A DNA stretch of 11,669 nucleotides from CAZNAQ01 sp964585585 (GCA_964585585.1 CAZPEL010000030.1:1-11669); one strand, 5' to 3'. Counted from the first letter of the stretch, positions 1 through 6,802 are shown. The notes: generated from the letters alone by a model not told the origin. Translations and numbers: made by a program.

Positions 1-827
1 TCCAAGGATCGGGCTTCGCTTTTTTGGTCGCCCCGGACCGGAGCCGGAGCTTCCAGGTTCCGATAAAGCAGACCCTTTCGGGTAGCATAATGGGACAGGG
101 AGCCGTCGCCAGGCTCGTCCTCGGGCACATATTCATAGACCACATTCAGGCCTTGATCCCGGTAATATCGGACCTCCGAATGTGTTCTTTGGTCCGGCTC
201 GGAAGTGGATCCCGGTATCAGGATCATGCTTTTGGGATCGGGATCCTCTTTTGAAAGTGTCGAGATATTTTCTTGTTTTTCCAGATCATCCAAGCTGAAG
301 TTCCCGTCTTGTTTATTATTGTGCAGGGCAATCACCATTTCCCCGGAGGATTCTCCCAGCAGTTCCAGGATCTTCCGGGCCAGGGGGTAGTAATGGGAAT
401 CCTTATCAAATATCCGGTTGGGGTCTTGGCCGGTGTCGCCCTTGTTGGCTCCAAAAGAATAAAGATTCCGGCCGTTCCGGTTTTCCAGAGCGATTAAAGC
501 GCCGCCGTTTTTAATGGCTCTGAGTCCGGTATCAAAAGCGGCGTCTTCCGAGTCATGGATGACCAAGTATTTTTGAGTGTTTGGCCCCGATCGGGTGAAT
601 ATATTGATATAGAATTTATCCTCTTCGATCTCCACTGACTCCTGAAAGATCTTGATATTGTTTTTTTTAATGAATTCGGCGTTGTTTCTGGTCGGGGAAT
701 GAACATCCCTGTCTTGGATCTGCTCGCTCCCGGCCTCTATGGTCTTGGTCGCGGTTTGCCTGGAGAGAGGAAGGAGCTCTTGAGCTTCCAAGTTCCAGTT
801 AGTATCTCCAGACAATTTTTCTCTCAT
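1..827 (-). CDS. Partial protein with M14/AstE-like zinc hydrolase residues
   Basis: An open frame of 275 codons runs from an ATG at 827 off the left edge, so the C-terminus is missing. It has no signal peptide. Residues 1-60 are polar and unrecognised. The conserved-looking core begins near residue 86: an HxxE motif (H91, E94, in IHDSED), then DPNRIF (135-140), then a histidine in ALHNN (H169), and a glutamate in NLEAP (E259). HxxE, an Asn-Arg pair, a later His and a late Glu is the order of zinc ligands, substrate-binding Asn-Arg and catalytic Glu in M14 carboxypeptidases and the AstE/aspartoacylase branch; the spacing is closer to the latter. That assignment is my inference. The gene starts 20 bases after the lipoprotein stop, probably in the same transcript, but its base composition is much GC-richer (about 58% in 421-480). 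No Shine-Dalgarno sequence precedes the ATG. It could equally be an uncharacterised family sharing only these motifs. Confidence 0.7.
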   Translation of the reverse strand, partial: MREKLSGDTNWNLEAQELLPLSRQTATKTIEAGSEQIQDRDVHSPTRNNAEFIKKNNIKIFQESVEIEEDKFYINIFTRSGPNTQKYLVIHDSEDAAFDTGLRAIKNGGALIALENRNGRNLYSFGANKGDTGQDPNRIFDKDSHYYPLARKILELLGESSGEMVIALHNNKQDGNFSLDDLEKQENISTLSKEDPDPKSMILIPGSTSEPDQRTHSEVRYYRDQGLNVVYEYVPEDEPGDGSLSHYATRKGLLYRNLEAPAPVRGDQKSEARSL

Positions 828-847
828 AATATTTATAGACTCGTTCT

Positions 848-1879
848 TTATTTAGTTTTGTTCATTATGTTGGTATTATTAACTCCGAGAATAAAATAGG
901 GGTTGTCACTCTTTTTCATTTTCATAACCACCCAAAACGGTTTATTAAGTATAAGTAATTTGGGATTAGCCTTTTCTTTAGTGGCTCCATATGACCCTCC
1001 TATAAAACCTAGGCTTTTTACTTTGGCGCCTTTGTTATCCATATTAAATTCTACTTTTTCTCTCATGTCCGATATATAATATTCCTCAAATCCTTCATTG
1101 GCTAACTGTTCGCCGGTTATGTTTTTATATTCTTTTTTATAGTCAAGATGTAATTCAGGCATCTCAAATTTATCTTCTTCCCCCATATCATTGGAGTTGT
1201 TGTTGTGTTTATTTATTTCAGTAACCACACCTTGAGGATCGTCCATATTAAACCCCTTGGCTAGAAACAATTCATCCTCTTTATTTTTTAATTTTAAGCC
1301 AATAATAAAATTATCATCATTCCAATATTTTAGGATATTAATATTTTCTCTTTGCTCGTGATTTTTGGCATAAAAACCCTTTACCTCTTCTTTTTTAAAG
1401 CGGCAATTTTTTTTGCTAAATTCTGTTGGATACTCCACTTCCTTTGCAAAATAAGCATAAGCCACTATTTCTTTAGGGTTTAAATTTTTATCTAAATGTC
1501 CAAAATTATCATTAGGAAATTTTTCTTTCATTTCTTTGTTGATCTTTTTAACTGTGTTTTGTCCGTATCCGCTTTTTATGTAATAACTATCTTTATTTAA
1601 ATCTTTTTTTGTAAAGGTTGAGTTGTTGAATTTTTCGGTTGTATTTAAGGCCTCTTTATCGTTTGTTTTTAATTTTAATTTTTCCCCTAGAATGTTTTGA
1701 TTCAGATCATTCCAAGCCAGGTTCATGGCACCGCTCCATAAATAATTTCCTTTATGGTTATTAATAACATAATAATCTTTATTATCAGAAGTGTTGTTTT
1801 TTAATAACAAACAACCAGATAAAGAAAACATTACTACGATTATCAAAGAAAATAATAATATTTTTTTCATTTTTTTCAT
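848..1879 (-). CDS. Putative lipoprotein of unknown function, very AT-rich
   Basis: This 343-residue protein has a classical lipoprotein signal: basic MKKMKK start, hydrophobic stretch (7-19) and lipobox LSGC with the acylated cysteine at position 23, so it should be anchored in the cytoplasmic membrane facing outward. The mature part is rich in Lys and Asn, with no repeat or catalytic motif I recognise. Blocks likely to be conserved are WSGAMNLAWNDLN (about 49-61) and the C-terminal segment around LNKPFWVVMKM and YFILGV. The latter faintly recalls the last strands of serpins, but I would not call it one. Base composition is extreme: 20% G+C in 1261-1320 and 22% in 1501-1560 by hand count, against 58% in 421-480 of the next gene. 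The start at 1879 is followed by a second in-frame ATG at 1870; neither has a Shine-Dalgarno sequence. A good promoter lies just upstream. The gene is real by length and signal peptide; function unknown. Confidence 0.85.
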   Translation of the reverse strand: MKKMKKILLFSLIIVVMFSLSGCLLLKNNTSDNKDYYVINNHKGNYLWSGAMNLAWNDLNQNILGEKLKLKTNDKEALNTTEKFNNSTFTKKDLNKDSYYIKSGYGQNTVKKINKEMKEKFPNDNFGHLDKNLNPKEIVAYAYFAKEVEYPTEFSKKNCRFKKEEVKGFYAKNHEQRENINILKYWNDDNFIIGLKLKNKEDELFLAKGFNMDDPQGVVTEINKHNNNSNDMGEEDKFEMPELHLDYKKEYKNITGEQLANEGFEEYYISDMREKVEFNMDNKGAKVKSLGFIGGSYGATKEKANPKLLILNKPFWVVMKMKKSDNPYFILGVNNTNIMNKTK

Positions 1880-1904
1880 TTAAAATTTATTTGAGTTTAA
1901 TATT

Positions 1905-1934
1905 ATTATACCATTAAAATTTTTATTTATGCAA
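1905..1934 (-). promoter_or_regulatory. Sigma70-like promoter of the lipoprotein gene
   Basis: On the minus strand TTGCAT (1934-1929) and a perfect TATAAT (1910-1905) are separated by 18 bases. The predicted transcript starts near 1898, about 19 bases before the lipoprotein ATG. The call rests on box matches only. Confidence 0.6.
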
Positions 1935-1960
1935 AATTAAAGCAAAAATAGAGAGTTCGG

Positions 1961-1989
1961 TTGATTTTCGCTTCGATTTCAGTTAAAAT
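1961..1989 (+). promoter_or_regulatory. Sigma70-like promoter of the glycosyltransferase pair
   Basis: TTGATT (1961-1966) and TAAAAT (1984-1989) have a 17-base spacer and point towards the gene at 2022, giving a leader of about 25 bases. It lies back to back with the lipoprotein promoter; their -35 boxes are about 27 bases apart, so regulation of the two directions may be linked. Confidence 0.55.
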
Positions 1990-2021
1990 TCAATTACATA
2001 AAACAATATTTTAAGATTCTC

Positions 2022-3089
2022 ATGTCAGAAAAAGTCGGAATAATCCTGGTCAATTACAAGGATTATGTGAACAAATTCTTGGCCGAATGCCGGGATAGCT
2101 TAAAACAGCAGAGCTATCCCGATTTTAATGTCTATATTGTGGACAACGCCAGCAGTGAAGAATCCCGGCGATATATTCGGAATCATTATCCGGAAGCCAT
2201 TATCGTTCCCCGGCCGGATGGCAATTATTCCGCCGCCAACAACGCCGGGATCAAAAAGGCAGGAGAGGACGGTTGCCGGTATATGGTCATAGCCAACATG
2301 GACACCAGGTTTGATCCGGATTGGTTAGGGGAGTTGGTCCGGGGCTTCCAAGGCAAGCCCGACGCCGGGTTCGTCCAGTCCAAAATGCTTCTTTACCCTC
2401 AAAACAAGGAAGAATGGCAACAGCCCCGGATAAACAGCTTGGGCAATATCATGAATTTCTTGGGCTTTGGCTTTACTAGTGCTTACCGGGAAAAGGACAG
2501 GGAAATAAAGAACGTGCCGGAGATCAGGGGCTATGCCAGCGGCACTTCTTTTATCACTTCCCGGGAAGTTATCGAGGATATAGGATATTATGATGAAGAA
2601 TATTGGATGTATCACGATGATATCGAGATGAGCTGGCGGGCTAAATTGGCCGGCTATAAGATATACTTAGCTCCTCGGTCGGTGGTGTACCACAAATATG
2701 AATTCGGCCGGAGCATAAGAATGCTTTATTATATGGAAAGGAACAGGTACTTGGCTGTGTTCCACTATTATCGGTGCCCGACTTTGTTTTTGATCCTGCC
2801 GGCCATGGCGGTTATGGAGTTGGGAATGATCCTTTATTCCATTCCCGGCAAGTGGTTTTTGACCAAAATAAAAGCCGACCTTTATTTTTTAAATCCCGGA
2901 AATTGGGTTAAAATATTTCGTAAAAGGGAACAGGTTAAGAAATTAAGGAGAAAAGGGGATAGGGAGGTGGTTTTTGATTTCAAAGGCAGGGTCTTGTTTC
3001 AAGAGATAGACAATCCGGTCTTGAAATATATAGCCAATCCCGTTTTTGATCTGTATTGGCAAGTAGTAAAAAGACTAATTTTTTGGTAG
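2022..3089 (+). CDS. Family 2 glycosyltransferase (rhamnosyltransferase-like)
   Basis: A 355-residue GT-A fold glycosyltransferase of family 2, expected to move a sugar from a nucleotide-sugar to a growing surface glycan at the inner face of the membrane. Visible motifs in order: VGIILVNYKD (5-14) at the first strand, IVDNAS (39-44) for nucleotide binding, GNYSAANN (67-74) replacing the common GNxGFAxGxN, NMDT (92-95) in the place of the metal-binding DxD, a YASGTS loop (171-176), and DDIEMSWR (199-206), the acidic motif carrying the likely catalytic base. The last 100 residues add a hydrophobic segment (about 252-274), probably a membrane anchor, and a basic tail. It starts a two-gene unit and is followed after one base by a second enzyme of the same family, which suggests successive sugar additions to one polymer. 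The ATG lacks a Shine-Dalgarno sequence. The donor and acceptor cannot be told from sequence. Confidence 0.9.
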   Translation: MSEKVGIILVNYKDYVNKFLAECRDSLKQQSYPDFNVYIVDNASSEESRRYIRNHYPEAIIVPRPDGNYSAANNAGIKKAGEDGCRYMVIANMDTRFDPDWLGELVRGFQGKPDAGFVQSKMLLYPQNKEEWQQPRINSLGNIMNFLGFGFTSAYREKDREIKNVPEIRGYASGTSFITSREVIEDIGYYDEEYWMYHDDIEMSWRAKLAGYKIYLAPRSVVYHKYEFGRSIRMLYYMERNRYLAVFHYYRCPTLFLILPAMAVMELGMILYSIPGKWFLTKIKADLYFLNPGNWVKIFRKREQVKKLRRKGDREVVFDFKGRVLFQEIDNPVLKYIANPVFDLYWQVVKRLIFW

Positions 3090-3090
3090 T

Positions 3091-3921
3091 ATGGTGGATA
3101 TAAATACAGTTATAGTCAATTGGAAGATGAAAGAGGACATTGATAAGTGCTTGGCTTCTTTTTTTAATGATCTGGGTGAGAGTCGACTCAAGGTGGTGGT
3201 GCATGTGGTGGATAATTCTCAGAATCAGGACGGGATCAAGGAATTGCTTGATGAAAAATATCCTCAAGTAAAATATATCGACGCCGGCGGCAATGTCGGC
3301 TTTGGCCGGGCCCAAAATTTAGGGCTGAAAAGGCAGGAGGCTAATTTTTATTTATCCTTGAATCCGGATTGCGAGTTTCCGGTCGGGGAGAGGGTTTTGG
3401 AGAGGATGGTGGAATTTTTGGAAGCGGACCCGGAAATAGGAATGGCCGGCCCTAAGCTTCTTAATTCCGACGGTGGTCTGCAATATTCCTGCTACCGATT
3501 TCCGGCTTTTCTGGACCAAATTGGCCGGCGTCTGGGCTGGGACAAAAGAAGCAAGCGGTTCCGGCAAAAAGTGGATCATTATTTGATGAAGGATTTTGAC
3601 CATAGGAGCGATGTTCCGGTGGATTGGCTGATGGGTTCTTTTATTTTTGTCAAAATGGAAGTAGTGAATAAAATAGGTTTTTTTGATGACAGGTTTTTTA
3701 TGTATTTTGAGGATTGCGATTGGTGTCGGCGGGTATGGCGGGCCGGCTGGAAGGTCTATTATGTTCACAATATCCAGGTCAAACATGGGCATCGTCGGGG
3801 CTCGGCCCAGGACAGGGCCTGGAAGTCCATACTCACCAACCCCATAACCAGGATCCATATCAAGAGCTGGCTTAAGTATTTTGGGAAATGGGGACTAAGA
3901 AAGGAGCATCGGGGCGTATAA
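3091..3921 (+). CDS. Family 2 glycosyltransferase (WbbL-like)
   Basis: A 276-residue second family 2 glycosyltransferase. Motifs: VIVNWK (7-12), VVDNS (39-43), GNVGFGRAQN (67-76), which is close to the family consensus, LNPD (90-93) at the metal site, DWLMGSF (178-184), and FFMYFEDCDWCRR (202-214) with the acidic catalytic motif. This set is typical of dTDP-rhamnosyltransferases such as WbbL, so rhamnose transfer to a surface polysaccharide is a reasonable guess but not proven. Unlike its neighbour it has no clear membrane segment. Its ATG lies one base after the upstream stop, so translation is probably coupled, and no Shine-Dalgarno sequence is present. No dTDP-rhamnose synthesis gene occurs in the window. 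No clear terminator follows; a heptamer repeat lies in the gap before the malic enzyme gene. Confidence 0.9.
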   Translation: MVDINTVIVNWKMKEDIDKCLASFFNDLGESRLKVVVHVVDNSQNQDGIKELLDEKYPQVKYIDAGGNVGFGRAQNLGLKRQEANFYLSLNPDCEFPVGERVLERMVEFLEADPEIGMAGPKLLNSDGGLQYSCYRFPAFLDQIGRRLGWDKRSKRFRQKVDHYLMKDFDHRSDVPVDWLMGSFIFVKMEVVNKIGFFDDRFFMYFEDCDWCRRVWRAGWKVYYVHNIQVKHGHRRGSAQDRAWKSILTNPITRIHIKSWLKYFGKWGLRKEHRGV

Positions 3922-3973
3922 ACTTGTATAGAAGCCGGATCTTTATTTCTAAGCTTTTCTTTTGTTAATGGAA

Positions 3974-4001
3974 AAATTCAAAATTCAAAACTCAAAACTC
4001 A
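3974..4001 (+). repeat. Four-unit 7-bp tandem repeat
   Basis: Two AAATTCA units followed by two AAACTCA units lie without gaps in the 158-base space between the second glycosyltransferase and the malic enzyme gene. On the opposite strand the unit reads TGAATTT or TGAGTTT. A related four-unit array occurs at 6883-6910. The rest of this gap is AT-rich, with no convincing promoter boxes or hairpin. Confidence 0.8.
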
Positions 4002-4079
4002 AATCAGTCTCAAAGTTCTAATTATAAAAATATTAATAAAAATAGGTATAGTTTTTAATTTAAAATTGATTTATTTTAT

Positions 4080-5231
4080 ATGTCTTATAAAAAGCAATCT
4101 CTGGATCTTCATCGAAAGAGAAAAGGGAAGATAGAAATAAAACCCAAGGTTCCTTTAAGGACCCGAAAGGATCTGTCCTTGGCTTATACCCCCGGAGTGG
4201 CCGAGGTGTGCCGGGCCATTGAACAGGACAAGGAACAAAGTTGGCAGTTGACCAATCGGGCCAATACGGTGGCTATAGTAAGCGATGGCAGTGCCGTTTT
4301 AGGCCTGGGCCGGACGGGCCCGGAGGCCGGAATGCCGGTAATGGAGGGAAAATCGGTTATCTTCAAGAAATTCGCCAATATCGACGCCTATCCTTTGTGT
4401 ATCAATTCTTCCGGAGTGGAGGATATCATCAGTTTTTGTCGAAGTATAGAGCCCAGTGTTGGCGGTATAAATCTGGAAGACATTTCCTCTCCCTCCTGTT
4501 TCGAGGTTTTGGAAATATTGGAAAGGGAGTTGACCGTTCCGGTTTTTCATGATGACCAGGACGGAACTGCTATAGTTACTTTGGCCGCTTTGATCAATGC
4601 TTGTCGGGTGACCGGAAGAAAGATCGAGGACCTCAAGGTAGTCATGAACGGAGCCGGAGCCGCCGGGATAGCCATTGCCAGATTGCTTTTGAGATACGGG
4701 GTCAAGGATATCCGGGTTTTGGACCGGACCGGGCTTTTGAGTCCGGAAAGGGAGGGACTTAATAAATTCAAGCGGGAGATAGCTCTCCAGACCAACAAAG
4801 AAAAGTTAAAAGGGAGACTCGAAGAAGCTTTGCCCGGAACCGATGTCCTTATCGGGGTCTCCGAGGGAGGTATCGCCACCAAGGATATGATCCGGTCCAT
4901 GAATCCGGAGCCGATCGTATTCGCCATGGCCAACCCCACTCCCGAGATATGGCCTAAAAAGGCCAAAGAAGCGGGGGCCGTTATTGTGGGTACCGGCAGA
5001 TCCGATTACTCCAACCAGATCAACAACGCCTTGGTCTTTCCCGGTATTTTTCGGGGACTTTTGGATTCCCGGGTCAGAAAAGTCACCCCGGAGATGAAGA
5101 TCGAGGCCGCTTGGGCCTTGGCTCATGTTTTAGATAACCCCTCTAAGAACAGGATCCTGCCCCGAGTTACAGACAGGTCGGTTGTGGACGCCATTGCCTC
5201 CCGAATCAAAAGAAAAAACGGAAAATATTGA
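4080..5231 (+). CDS. Malic enzyme (oxaloacetate-decarboxylating malate dehydrogenase)
   Basis: A 383-residue short-form malic enzyme, which oxidatively decarboxylates malate to pyruvate and CO2 while reducing NAD(P)+, in the cytoplasm. The catalytic half shows LSLAYTPGVAEVC (32-44; Tyr36 as proton donor), EGKSVIFKKF (89-98; Lys91 as base), NLEDIS (131-136) with metal ligands E132 and D133, and FHDDQDGTA (156-164) with metal ligand D158. The Rossmann half has GAGAAG (191-196), an acidic residue in VLDRTG (D215) at the end of the second strand that favours NAD over NADP, ANPTPEIWP (284-292), and GTGRSDYSNQINNAL (304-318). Length is normal for the small bacterial type without a phosphotransacetylase domain. 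The ATG at 4080 has no Shine-Dalgarno sequence. The gene ends with TGA, and this stop overlaps the -35 box of the rplU promoter. It may provide pyruvate or reducing power in a reduced metabolism; the neighbours give no further hint. Confidence 0.95.
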   Translation: MSYKKQSLDLHRKRKGKIEIKPKVPLRTRKDLSLAYTPGVAEVCRAIEQDKEQSWQLTNRANTVAIVSDGSAVLGLGRTGPEAGMPVMEGKSVIFKKFANIDAYPLCINSSGVEDIISFCRSIEPSVGGINLEDISSPSCFEVLEILERELTVPVFHDDQDGTAIVTLAALINACRVTGRKIEDLKVVMNGAGAAGIAIARLLLRYGVKDIRVLDRTGLLSPEREGLNKFKREIALQTNKEKLKGRLEEALPGTDVLIGVSEGGIATKDMIRSMNPEPIVFAMANPTPEIWPKKAKEAGAVIVGTGRSDYSNQINNALVFPGIFRGLLDSRVRKVTPEMKIEAAWALAHVLDNPSKNRILPRVTDRSVVDAIASRIKRKNGKY

Positions 5232-5255
5232 CACATTCCCAAATTTAGGTATAAT
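5228..5255 (+). promoter_or_regulatory. Strong sigma70-like promoter of rplU
   Basis: A perfect TTGACA (5228-5233) and a perfect TATAAT (5250-5255) lie 16 bases apart. The -35 box overlaps the TGA stop of the malic enzyme gene. Transcription should begin near 5262, giving a leader of about 50 bases before rplU. Confidence 0.8.
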
Positions 5256-5265
5256 AAATATATCC

Positions 5266-5298
5266 AAAGCGTTTGCGGCATCTTGCCCAAGCTTTTTT
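5266..5298 (+). promoter_or_regulatory. Leader hairpin with U-run upstream of rplU (possible attenuator)
   Basis: Within the short rplU leader AAAGC (5266-5270), TTG (5273-5275) and GGC (5277-5279) can pair with the uninterrupted GCC CAA GCTTT (5285-5295), leaving an ATCTT loop and three bulged bases on the 5' side; a T-run extends to 5298. The arrangement resembles an intrinsic terminator between promoter and gene. Autoregulation by L21 binding is my inference, by analogy with L21 leaders known in other bacteria. Confidence 0.5.
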
Positions 5299-5313
5299 GT
5301 TTATCATTAATTA

Positions 5314-5643
5314 ATGCTTATGAGTAATAAAATAGCAGTGATCAAAACCGGAGGAAAGCAATACAAGGTTTCCGAAGGCCAAACTTTGAAAGTAGAGAAA
5401 TTGGATACCAAAGAAGGGCAAAAAGTAAAATTCGATACTTTGTTAGTGGCCACTGATGACGGCCAAGAGTTTAATGTGGGTGAACCCTCTCTGGGCGAGA
5501 AGACCGAGGGGAAGGTAGTGGAACACGGAAAAGGCAAAAAAAGGGAATTCGCCAAGTTCAAAAATAAGATCAGGCAAAGAAAGAAAGTGGGCCACAGGCA
5601 ACCTTACACCAAGATCGAAATCTCTTCTATCAAGTCCAAATAA
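5314..5643 (+). CDS. rplU: Large ribosomal subunit protein bL21
   Basis: L21 is a 23S rRNA-binding protein of the large subunit. The 109-residue product has the family start AVIKTGGKQYKV (8-19), a central beta-rich region, a basic stretch (72-92) that contacts rRNA, and the C-terminal signature GHRQPYTKIEI (93-103). Two in-frame ATGs are possible: 5314, and 5320, which gives MSNKIAVIK and fits usual family starts better. Neither has a Shine-Dalgarno sequence, so the choice stays open. It is transcribed from its own strong promoter through a hairpin leader and ends in a terminator 7 bases after the stop. Its usual partner rpmA (L27) does not follow; a converging recR gene does. Confidence 0.97.
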   Translation: MLMSNKIAVIKTGGKQYKVSEGQTLKVEKLDTKEGQKVKFDTLLVATDDGQEFNVGEPSLGEKTEGKVVEHGKGKKREFAKFKNKIRQRKKVGHRQPYTKIEISSIKSK

Positions 5644-5650
5644 GCTTTCT

Positions 5651-5723
5651 AAAAGCAAGCATCAAGAAACAAAAAAACAGGCGAACCTGTTTCCGTATGT
5701 GAGTTCTGGTGCTTGCTTTTTTT
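5651..5723 (+). terminator. Outer stem of a nested terminator, ending rplU
   Basis: AAAAGCAAGCA (5651-5661) pairs perfectly with TGCTTGCTTTT (5710-5720), and seven Ts follow the GC core (5717-5723). The 48-base loop contains a second hairpin that works on the other strand. It is placed directly after the rplU stop. Confidence 0.75.
5671..5692 (-). terminator. Inner hairpin, terminator of the dnaB-ybaB-recR group
   Basis: Read on the minus strand, AAACAGG (5692-5686), a TTCG tetraloop and CCTGTTT (5681-5675) are followed by TTTT (5674-5671). This is a textbook intrinsic terminator about 60 bases beyond the recR stop, located inside the loop of the plus-strand terminator. Confidence 0.8.
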
Positions 5724-5754
5724 AATAGATTAAAATATTCAATACCGCAAATCA

Positions 5755-6357
5755 TTACGAATCTATTTCGTTTCGATTCTCCAAGGCATTTATCAGAGTC
5801 AAGGAATCGGCGTATTCCAGGTCCGAACCCATGGGTAGCCCGCGAGCCAAGCGGGTTATTTTTATGTTATAAGGTTTAAGTTGGGATATTAAATACTTAG
5901 CCGTGGTATCTCCTTCCAGGGTGGAGTCCAGAGCCAGGATGACCTCTTTTATCTTACCTTGTTTTGCTTTTTCCAAAAGAGGAGAGATATTCAGTTGATC
6001 GGGGCTTACCCCCTCCACAGTGTCTATGTTACCCCCCAGGACATGGTAAATGCCTTGGTATTTGTTGGTGTTTTCCACAGAGATCATATCCTGGGTGGTG
6101 CTGATGACGCATACTTGGGCCGGATCACGGGAAGAGTTGGAGCAAATAGAACATAGCTCTTGGTTGGATATGGCCCCGCAGGACCGGCAAACCGAAATAT
6201 CTTTTTTTAATTCTTTTAAACTGGTGGAGAATTCGTCCAAGTTTTTTTGGGGCTGTTTTAGCAAATAGAAAACATACCTCTCGGCCGTTTTGGGACCGAC
6301 CGTAGGCAATTTGGCGAATTGGTCTATCAATTTTTGTATAGAAGGAGGAAATTGCAT
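5755..6357 (-). CDS. recR: Recombination mediator protein RecR
   Basis: RecR acts with RecF/RecO to load RecA at single-stranded gaps in DNA repair. From the ATG at 6357 the product is 200 residues, the usual length. It shows an N-terminal helix-hairpin-helix (about 5-30, with KLPTVGPKTAERY), a four-cysteine zinc finger (C57, C60, C69, C72), a Toprim domain (about 80-170) and the canonical end LARGLPMGSDLEYADS (170-185). An upstream TTG at 6381 would add eight residues, but family starts resemble MQFPPSIQKL, so I prefer the ATG. No Shine-Dalgarno sequence is visible. One oddity: where the Toprim core normally reads VVE, this protein reads VIS (83-86, CVIS), so the conserved glutamate is missing. 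It is last in a minus-strand group after dnaB and ybaB, 170 bases from ybaB, and ends in an intrinsic terminator. Confidence 0.96.
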   Translation of the reverse strand: MQFPPSIQKLIDQFAKLPTVGPKTAERYVFYLLKQPQKNLDEFSTSLKELKKDISVCRSCGAISNQELCSICSNSSRDPAQVCVISTTQDMISVENTNKYQGIYHVLGGNIDTVEGVSPDQLNISPLLEKAKQGKIKEVILALDSTLEGDTTAKYLISQLKPYNIKITRLARGLPMGSDLEYADSLTLINALENRNEIDS

Positions 6358-6385
6358 GGAGAAATCGAACCCTAAAATCAACTTT

Positions 6386-6413
6386 AAAATAGTTCTTTAA
6401 ATGAGGCTGTAAA
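6386..6413 (-). promoter_or_regulatory. Weak candidate promoter for recR
   Basis: On the minus strand TTTACA (6413-6408) and TATTTT (6391-6386) are 16 bases apart, upstream of the recR ATG at 6357. The boxes are imperfect in AT-rich DNA, so this is only a suggestion that recR need not depend on readthrough from ybaB. Confidence 0.25.
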
Positions 6414-6428
6414 ATGTAGGGACAATTT

Positions 6429-6519
6429 TAGTATATTAGTATACTGGTGTATTGGTATATTTGTTTTTATATTATTTGGTAAGCACAAATACACCAATTA
6501 CCAATATACCAATTAACCA
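6429..6519. repeat. Inverted pair of four-unit 8-bp repeat arrays
   Basis: The left array (6429-6460) is TAGTATAT, TAGTATAC, TGGTGTAT, TGGTATAT. The right array (6489-6519) is ATACACCA, ATTACCA (one base short), ATATACCA, ATTAACCA. The right unit is the reverse complement of the left, so the two arrays face each other across a 28-base spacer and could form a long imperfect hairpin or cruciform. It fills most of the ybaB-recR gap. No U-run follows on either strand, so it does not look like a terminator. Confidence 0.75.
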
Positions 6520-6526
6520 AGATTTT

Positions 6527-6802
6527 TTATTGCATACCGGGCATACCACCCATTTCCTGCATTTTTTGGGCCATTTGTTTTTGGGCCTTCTTAATGGCGT
6601 CATTGATGCATTCGGCCATGGAGCTTTGTATCTGTTCGTGGGACAATTCTTTGCTAATGCTTACGGAAGTGACTTTCATATTACCATCCATATCTATTTT
6701 AATTCCGTTCTTTTCCGCAGTGATAGTTTCTTTGGCCAATTCATCCTGCATGGACTTGGCTTGAGATCTGAGATCTTTGTACTGTTTTAATTTGTTGAAC
6801 AT
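6527..6802 (-). CDS. ybaB: YbaB/EbfC family nucleoid-associated protein
   Basis: A 91-residue member of the YbaB/EbfC family, small dimeric proteins that bind DNA and are usually encoded next to recR. It starts MFNKLKQYKDL, continues with a coiled helix (about 1-30), then the central beta region around IKIDMDGNMKVTSVSIS (34-50), a long C-terminal helix, and a Met/Gly-rich tail (MQEMGGMPGM). Length and layout are typical. The ATG at 6802 has no Shine-Dalgarno sequence. In many bacteria the order is dnaX-ybaB-recR; here dnaB is the upstream gene, 112 bases away, and a heptamer repeat lies between them. The role of this family with RecR is known only loosely. Confidence 0.93.
   Translation of the reverse strand: MFNKLKQYKDLRSQAKSMQDELAKETITAEKNGIKIDMDGNMKVTSVSISKELSHEQIQSSMAECINDAIKKAQKQMAQKMQEMGGMPGMQ

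Noticed and set aside
848..1879. Serpin-like protease inhibitor
   Set aside because: Only the C-terminal strand pattern is faintly similar. No reactive-centre hinge is visible, so the protein is left as a lipoprotein of unknown function.
4184..5126. Several long frames on the opposite strand and shifted frames within the malic enzyme gene
   Set aside because: They overlap a gene with all catalytic motifs intact and are expected by-products of its codon usage. The same applies to antisense frames in rtcB, dnaB and the glycosyltransferases.
6355..6381. TTG start for recR adding eight residues
   Set aside because: The internal ATG at 6357 gives the standard RecR start and length.
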